64,000 bases of DNA from Cranoglanis bouderius (Eukaryota > Chordata > Actinopteri > Siluriformes > Cranoglanididae). The translations under genes and the position numbers were made by a program. The notes under the pieces were generated by a model. The model saw nothing but the letters and a program-made list of their open reading frames with translations. It had not been told where the DNA came from and searched no databases. The stretch lies in assembly GCA_023630585.1 (NCBI GenBank), contig CM042544.1, forward strand, positions 23,369,256 through 23,433,255, written 5' to 3'. Positions 57,789-64,000 of this stretch are shown piece by piece. Numbering within the stretch: the first letter of the stretch is position 1; each line of letters begins with the position of its first letter.

Positions 57789-59065
57789 ATATCTACATAC
57801 ATATGCAACCTCATATTCAGTCAATATGGGAATAGTTTCTAGAGGCTGAGAGCAATAAAAAATGAAAAAAAAAAAATGTTTGCACTTTAAAAAAAATGTT
57901 CCTTAATAATGGTTAGGAATTTTTCAAATTTTCATTGTCATTTTAAATATTTCATTAATTTTGGAGTTGAGTATACTTGTGATATCCTTTGATCTTGATA
58001 AAGGTACACTTGTCCCTAACTGAGCCAATACCCATCAAATCTTTTTCAGTGCTGTTTGGAGATTTGCAGTCAATGACATCATCAAGGAGGCACTGATTAC
58101 TTGTATATTTCTTATGCTTAACTGAAGATACAGATGTCACCACAACACCTTCCCATTGTAACTGTACAACCCATTGTATGTGTGAGCATTGGAATCTTTT
58201 TTACATTTTCATTTTGAGATAAACTTTGAGTGTTCCTAATCCATCTATTAACTTCTGTGCAACATCTGTGCATTATCCTGCATTATTTGTAGTAGGCTTT
58301 CTATTGGCTCATCATATCCCTGAGGTTTTGAAATGCTTGATTTGACAACATAGAGATCTAACACCTTTTGCTTTTCACACAGTCTTGAGTGTTATGCCAA
58401 GAGGGGATGACCTTTTCTCTAGTGTAAGCTTTAATTGGACCTCTGAAGTCTTCAATTAGCAATTTTTCAAATGGTAGTCAAATTCACCAAGTGCAAAGTG
58501 TTGATAGTGCAAGGTGCAGATGAACCTGAATCAAGTTCACTTTTAATGTTTGGCCAGTAACTAATTGGTGTAAAGCACAATACTTGACTACTTGCACACT
58601 TCATACTATAGATTTCCTTACAAGCGAGGCTCAATACTTTTTTTTAACCTACTATATTCTTTCTTTTGCTTTTGTTTTTACTTTGACCTTGGAGACTATT
58701 TGTAAGTACAGAACTGCAGGCTCTCTGATTGTGAATCTAATTTATGTAGGTGATGCTCAACAAGTTTGAGCTGGCCAAAAAAATTCCAGTCTGAGGACCA
58801 CTGCAAGTTTGTCGTCATTCATATTTATTCCTGACTATAGCTCAGTTGCATATTTAGTGCCATGTTAGACTGTGATACCATTTTCAATAGCCCTTGTCAG
58901 ATCAGCCTTCATTCTCTTGAGCAATACACAGAGACACATTTACACAGGCAGTCTAAAATAATATATAAGGGACCTAGGCATGTATATTCATTCCAGGATT
59001 GATAGTGTTCCAGTACACAATGCTGAACCCAACAGCTGATAAACTAGATGAAGCATGATGATATA
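57789..59065. other. Intergenic, no gene recognised
   Basis: AT-rich sequence without clear coding pattern or repeat family. Confidence 0.45.
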
Positions 59066-59747
59066 CAGAGCCATCCACTAATATTGGCACCCTTGGTAAA
59101 TATGAGCAAAGAAGGCTTTGAACAATTGTCTTTATTGTTTAACCTTTTGATAATTTGTTTAAAAAATTCACAAAAATACTCTGCTCTCATGGATATCAAA
59201 CAATTGCAAGGCCCTTAACCCTCAATTGCTCAGATGTATAAATGAGATAAATGTAAGTTGCTCTGGATAATGGCGTCTGCCAAATGCTGTAAATGTAAAA
59301 TGTAAATGCACAAAATCAAGGTCCTTCCATGGTCATCCCAGTCCCCTGACTTGAAACCCATAGAAAACCTGTGGGGTGAACTGAAGAGGAGAGTCCACCA
59401 GTGTGGACCTCGAAATTTGAAGGATCTGGAGAGATTCTGTATGGAGGAATGGGTCTCAGATCCCTTGCCATGCATTCTCCAACCTCATCAGGCATTATAG
59501 GAGAAGACTCAGAGCTATTATCTTGGCAGGGGGAGGTAGCACAAAGTATTGACTAAAAGGGTGCCAGTAATTGTTGCACACCTATATTTAACAAAGTTTT
59601 GTTTGCAATTGTTTGATATCCATGAGAGCAGAGTATTTTTGTTAATTTTTTTTAACAAAAGATCAAAAGGTTAAAAAATAAAGACAATTTTTCACAGCCT
59701 TCTTTGCTCATATTTACCAAGGGTGCCAATATTAGTGGAGGGCACTG
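59066..59747 (+). mobile_element. Internally deleted Tc1-like element carrying a second repeat
   Basis: Ends are inverted copies for about 90 bases (CCACTAATATTGGCACCCTT...) flanked by TA (59064-59065, 59748-59749). Only a C-terminal transposase fragment remains (WSSQSPDLKPIENLWGELK at about 59327-59385). At about 59222-59305 the common fish repeat tail GGCGTCTGCCAAATGCTGTA is inserted. Confidence 0.85.
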
Positions 59748-60189
59748 TATGTCAAATCACCATACTTTGCCAGCAGACATCCCAGTGGCCATGCAGCAAG
59801 TAAATGAAAAGGTCAATCATAAATTCAGCTTGATAATAATAACAACATTCAAAAGATGCTGTTAATGCAAGAGTACTGGAAACAGAGAAAGCTATTGCTC
59901 CCTCAGTAAAGTCATCAAGGCCATTGAAACCCATTTTTCCTATGCACCAAAAACAAGGATAATTCTTGTAAGGGCAACCCACATACAGTAATTCGGTGTA
60001 TAAGTTGTATGGCCTGGAAGCCTATTGCCTTGTGAAAATGTTCATTCTGTTAAGAATTGTGATGACATAACATAAAGCTGTAATAATAAGTGTTGGTTGA
60101 TATAGTGACCATTGTTTAAATGATAAAAGCTTACATTATAACATAAGAATATTACACCAACCCTTCAAGAGAATAGACAGATTTCTTTA
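59748..60189. other. Intergenic
   Basis: Nothing recognised. Confidence 0.5.
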
Positions 60190-60600
60190 CTTTTTTAACC
60201 CAATTTTTCTTCCAATTTGAGGTGTTGCCAGTTTCCACCCACTAGTTAGTTCTTCCTCATCACACAACAACTAGCAACCAGGGAGAATGAAGGCAAGCAC
60301 ATCCTTTTAAACAGCTTCTCATGCAACTTCACAGGTCTGCTAAAGACACTCAGAGGGAAGCACTAGTTGCTCTCTTCCACATACATACAGGAGGTCAGAG
60401 GTTCCCATGATTGGCTAGTGCTGATCTATGACAGGGAAGAGAGTAATGCCATCTTCCCCACTGAAAGAGCAGGACCAATTCTGTTCTCTTGGTCACCTGA
60501 CCATGGATGCCTGTGGCATTGTCAAAATTTGAATTTGCAATCTTCCAATGAGAGTATGAACACTTTTCTGTTATGCCACTTAGGAGAAAGCAGAAAAAAA
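60190..60600. repeat. Probable interspersed repeat, unclassified
   Basis: The wording (for example a terminal TTTCTGTTATGCCACTTAGG and TTGAATTTGCAATCTTCCAA) resembles a fish repeat seen in many genomes, but I cannot name the family. Confidence 0.35.
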
Positions 60601-61029
60601 ACAGTTTATCCCTTGAAAAAATTCTATTATTTTAAAATTGCTCTTACTCTCCAGGTACTGTATTTTTGCTTTTTATCATTTCCTGTATCCCTGAGTTAAA
60701 ATATTAGATTGCACACATAAAACCACTGTGTCATTTATCCCTGTGGGGAAAACCAAAGAACTTTCAGTTCAAAGGAGACAGTTGGCTGCTGACCTGCACA
60801 AGTCAACAGATGTACATAACATGTCGAACGTGATGCCAACGTGGTGTCAACAGGGGTGCCTCTGTCACAAATATAGTTCTTTTAATTACTAATTTGTATT
60901 CCAGCAATACCTTTAAATATACTAGTGTGGCGAGGAGGAAGGCGTGACCAGGTTGTGAGGATGCACACCTGGCACTGATCTGTCTAATCAGTGGGAGAGA
61001 GGGAGATAAAGGAGAGGCTGGAAGCGCCG

Positions 61030-61037
61030 GAGAGAGA

Positions 61038-61068
<31 letters not shown>
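61030..61068. repeat. (GA)n tract inside the LTR-like sequence
   Basis: GA dinucleotide run, seen directly. Confidence 0.9.
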
Positions 61069-61075
<7 letters not shown>

Positions 61076-61202
61076 CACGCACGTGCATTTTGTGTTCAGT
61101 TTGTGTGTTTTATGTTTGATTTCAGTTTCATTTACTATTAAACTTTACGTTTATGTTCAGCCGGTTCCCGCCTCCTCCTTGCCCGTCATTAAATTGTTAC
61201 AC

Positions 61203-61220
61203 TGGTGCCGAAACCCGGGA
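61203..61220 (+). other. Primer-binding site complementary to tRNA-Phe
   Basis: TGGTGCCGAAACCCGGGA is complementary over all 18 bases to the 3' end of vertebrate tRNA-Phe (TCCCGGGTTTCGGCA plus CCA), as I recall that tRNA. It begins within two bases of the LTR-like end, the normal position. Confidence 0.8.
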
Positions 61221-61717
61221 AGGAGGAGGGACGCGCTGTCAGAGAGCTCTCGCCGCTGTGGGAGGACCGCGACACAGAGGAGGCGGTGGTGCTGGAACGG
61301 TTACCGAGGAGGACGGAGGAGTCCCTGCCGTCTGCCGGGATGCGGAGGAACCGCTCCCGTCCGCCTGAAAGGGGAAGAGCGGTTGCCGTCCGCAAGGAGA
61401 TGGAGGACCCGCTGCTGTCCGCCGGGGAAGCGGAGATGTGGCTTCCGTCCGCCGGAAAAGGGGAGGAGCCTGACTTCCGCCACGGAAGCAGAGATGTGAC
61501 TGCCGTCCGCCTGGAAAGGGGAGGAGCCACAGCCATCCGTAGGGGAGGAGCCGCAGCCGCCCGCTCGGAAGTCCAGTGACATCGCCCGGAGTCGTGGGGG
61601 GGTGGCTTCCCAGCTGGCTGAGAACCAGAGGACAGCATATCTGGGGACCAGACAGATCAGTGCCAGGTGTGCATCCTCACAACCTGGCCACGCCCTCCTC
61701 CTCACCACAACTAGTAA

Positions 61718-62390
61718 CTGGGAAATAAGCTATTGAAGGAAAAACTTCAGACAACATTTGACCTTTCTGTGACCTTGACCCTGTTTGGATCAGTTCCTAA
61801 ATCTAATCAGTTTATCTGCTGGTTACAATGATATTTCAATACACAGTACTGTGCAGAAGTTTTAGGCACATGCAAAGAAATGCTGTAGAGCAAAGATGCC
61901 TTCAAAATAATGAAATTAAATGTTAAAAAAAATACAGTAAAGAGCAGTCAACAGTAGTAAATACCATAAAAACAGTAGTCTCCTGTACAATTTGTGCAGT
62001 TTTATAAGGAAATTAGCTGGTAAGTTTTATTGAGCATCTTGCAGAACCAGACACAGTTCTTCTGGAGACTTTGACTTTCGCACTCGCTTCTTATTTTTGC
62101 AGCAAAACCCAGCAGCCTTCATTGTGTTTACTGTCTGAAAAGTGTCTCTTACGTAATATGCTGCTTTCTTTAATGACATACAAACATTTTTCTGTAACAT
62201 TTAATTTTTGCTAGAAAACTAATGTTTGAGAATCTAAAATGTTTTTGTACTGACTTGATAATGTAGAAGTCATAAAATAAAATAAAAAATAGGGTGCCTA
62301 AATCTTTTGCACAGTACTGTAAATCATACAAATATTCAGCCACTTGTTCTTGAGATATCGCGCTAATCTCAGATGGACACACAGGGCATG
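61718..62390. repeat. Interspersed repeat with CTGTGACCTTGAC wording, copy 2, split by a MITE
   Basis: The two arms 61718-61843 and 62320-62390 together match 20105-20340. The MITE at 61844-62319 separates them. Confidence 0.72.
61844..62319. mobile_element. MITE with CAGTACTGTGCAAAAG-type ends, copy 4
   Basis: Inverted ends CAGTACTGTGCAGAAGTTTT and (reverse) CAGTACTGTGCAAAAGATTT bound 476 bp without transposase. The body is the reverse of the 55.2-kb copy. Inserted in another repeat. Confidence 0.9.
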
Positions 62391-62399
62391 TTCAAGAAA

Positions 62400-63110
62400 T
62401 TGCTATGATGGATAAATCTGTCCAGGTTCTACTCCTGTCAGGCAAGAACAAGAATCTGAGACTATCATGAGCACACACTCACCGAAACTACACATTTGAA
62501 GACTGCAAAAGATAGGTGATTTTTATTCTAATCTTCAGCTGCCCAGTTTGGGTAAATCTGTGATCATGATAGCCTCAGGTTCATGTTCTTGGCTGACAGG
62601 AGTGGAACCAAATGTGGTCTTCTGCTGTTGTAGCCCATCCACCCCAAGGTTCGATGTTTTGTGTATGCCGAGATGCTTTTCTGCTCACCATGGTTTTAAA
62701 GAGTTGTTTGAATATCCTTCCTGACAGTTCAAACCAATCTAGCCATTTTCCTCTGACCTCTCTCATCAACAAGGCATTTCCTCCCGCAAAACTGTCGCTC
62801 ACTCCATATTTTTTGTTTTCCGTACCGTTCTCTGTAAACTATAGAGAATGTGTGTGTGAAAGTTTCAGTTTCTGAAATACTCAAACCAGCCCATCTGGCA
62901 CCAACAACCATGCCATGGTTAAAGTCACAGAGATCACACTTTTTTCTTCATTCTGATGTTTGATGTGAACATTAACTGAAGCTCTTGATCTGTATACGTA
63001 TGATTTTATGCATTGCGGTACTGCCACATGATTGACTGATTAGAAAACTGCATGAATGTACAGTTGTACATGTGTTCCTAATAAAGTGGTGGTGGATGGT
63101 GAGTGTAGCA
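62400..63110 (-). mobile_element. Tc1-like transposon fragment (N-terminal HTH region)
   Basis: On the minus strand 62911-62735 reads MVVGARWAGLSISETE, then GKQKIWSERQFCGRKCLVDE and RGQRKMARLV. This matches the N-terminal helix-turn-helix part of a fish Tc1-like transposase (VVGARxAGLSISETADLLGFS...). The catalytic part is missing. TGTTCCTAATAAAGTGG at about 63072-63088 resembles its terminal repeat. Boundaries are approximate. Confidence 0.6.
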
Positions 63111-64000
63111 TACAGTCATCACCTGTATGAAAGAAGAGGAAACTTTTCTGATAGTACCGATTACTTTGAAGGTGTAAATAAAAATGTAAGAAGTAAAAAG
63201 TAAGGTTTTTTGGGGGGAAATGTAACCAAGTAAATGTACAAGTATTAAAATTCAGTAATGCTCAGGTAAAGTATAAATACACCAAACTAATACTTAAGCA
63301 TAGTAATGAAGTTCAACTATTTAACTATTATCCACCCCAGGTTCTGAACAACACAGAAGATGTCAGCTTCAAATATGCATAAGATTGTATACCTGCCAAT
63401 CACACTCCTCTTAGCCAAGTGTCACTTGAGAACTAACAACTTCTTTCAATTCAAAATCTTTTTCATCAGTCACTGCTCTGGAATATCACTCCAGAGCAAT
63501 CAGTTGCGCCCTAGTCAATAAAGCAAATCTCTGAAACCAAAGCATCCGAACTGCAACCCACTTCTATTGTGATTGGTCAATAGAAATGTGTGACGGAATG
63601 AAGGGTGATAACTGGTGGGAGCTTCGACTCTGGGTATGTCTCAACCAGCTCCCTAGTTCAGTAGGTAGTGAATCAGTATATGGTGTACACGAGTTCAGGC
63701 ACTGGTAAGGACCCTGGCTCACTACACATTGGGACACTGATAACTCAATTTCCTGCGACATGACTATGTACTCGCGTTGTAAAATGTCACCAAAAATTAA
63801 AAACTTAAAAATATTTAAGTTTTATATGTCATAAAAATTTGTTAGCTTAATCACACATATTTCTGTCATAATATGTCAAGCAGAATCATAGGCAAGCTAG
63901 TGGATTAAAAAAAATCATTAAACACTTAAAAATCATTAGACTCAAACAAACCGTATATATAACGTCAAATAAAGTTAAAAATCACTAACATAAGTAATCA
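63111..64000. other. Intergenic, no gene recognised
   Basis: AT-rich sequence up to the window end; nothing supported. Confidence 0.5.

Larger units (their letters stand above)
60926..61709 (+). mobile_element. LTR-like element with tRNA-Phe primer-binding site and inverted ends
   Basis: The element starts TGTGGCGAGGAGG and ends CCTCACCACA, flanked by ACTAG on both sides (60921-60925, 61710-61714), as for 5-bp LTR-retroelement target duplications. From 60926 to about 61201 it looks like a 5' LTR ending TTGTTACA. The primer-binding site follows at 61203-61220. Its last 60 bases (61650-61709) are an inverted, not direct, copy of its first 60. It has no gag or pol coding region. Confidence 0.7.

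Noticed and set aside
61083..61579. Several overlapping Arg/Gly/Pro-rich open frames on both strands
   Set aside because: They come from the GC-rich repeated core of the LTR-like element. No gag or pol motif is present.

Overview
The window is vertebrate nuclear DNA, almost certainly from a teleost fish. The genes have short exons with GT/AG introns, the background is AT-rich with many long (CA)n, (TA)n and (ATT)n microsatellites, and the transposons are of typical fish kinds: several Tc1/mariner elements, a DIRS-like remnant, a tRNA-derived SINE and small inverted-repeat elements. I see no bacterial, plasmid or viral gene organisation and no CRISPR array. The exact species cannot be read from the sequence.

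Four protein-coding genes are supported, in the order pde1c (+), ppp1r17 (-), itprid1 (-), neurod6 (+). As I recall it, this matches the order and relative orientation of PDE1C, PPP1R17, ITPRID1 and NEUROD6 on human chromosome 7p14-15. Region by region: 1-4.7 kb holds retroelement debris (DIRS-like RT/RNase H pieces at 2.4-3.3 kb, a SINE head at 3.8 kb). At 4.77-11.95 kb lie the last six exons of pde1c (calmodulin-dependent cyclic nucleotide phosphodiesterase 1C), whose largest intron carries a decayed Tc1 element and a small inverted-repeat element. A second, alternative pde1c terminal exon sits about 4 kb further on at 16.09 kb. At 16.6-17.6 kb is a compact ppp1r17 (G-substrate). At 18.5-30.6 kb is itprid1 (CCDC129/KRAP family, IP3-receptor-interacting), for which I could assemble fifteen coding exons with fully consistent splice phases (about 970 residues). 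At 37.9-41.4 kb is neurod6, with a 5' noncoding exon, one coding exon and a 3' UTR ending at a double AATAAA.

The intergenic stretches around neurod6 (30.7-37.9 kb and 41.4-53 kb) have no recognisable genes. They contain several complex, repeat-free blocks rich in homeodomain (TAATTA), octamer (ATTTGCAT/ATGCAAAT) and E-box (CAGATG) sites that look like candidate cis-regulatory elements. The last 11 kb (53-64 kb) is a transposon graveyard: two Tc1-like elements with long terminal inverted repeats, an internally deleted Tc1 derivative, MITEs that also occur elsewhere in the window, an HTH-domain Tc1 fragment, and an unusual 784-bp LTR-like element with a perfect tRNA-Phe primer-binding site whose far end is an inverted rather than direct copy of its start.

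The genes do not form one pathway, but all four fit neuronal signalling: PDE1C hydrolyses cyclic nucleotides under Ca2+/calmodulin control, PPP1R17 is a cGMP-kinase substrate and phosphatase inhibitor, ITPRID1 belongs to a family that tethers IP3 receptors, and NEUROD6 is a neuronal bHLH transcription factor. I found no evidence for a wholly new biological system. The most interesting items are the alternative pde1c terminal exon, the possible alternative ends of itprid1 and ppp1r17, the octamer plus twin E-box cluster downstream of neurod6, and the LTR element with inverted ends.
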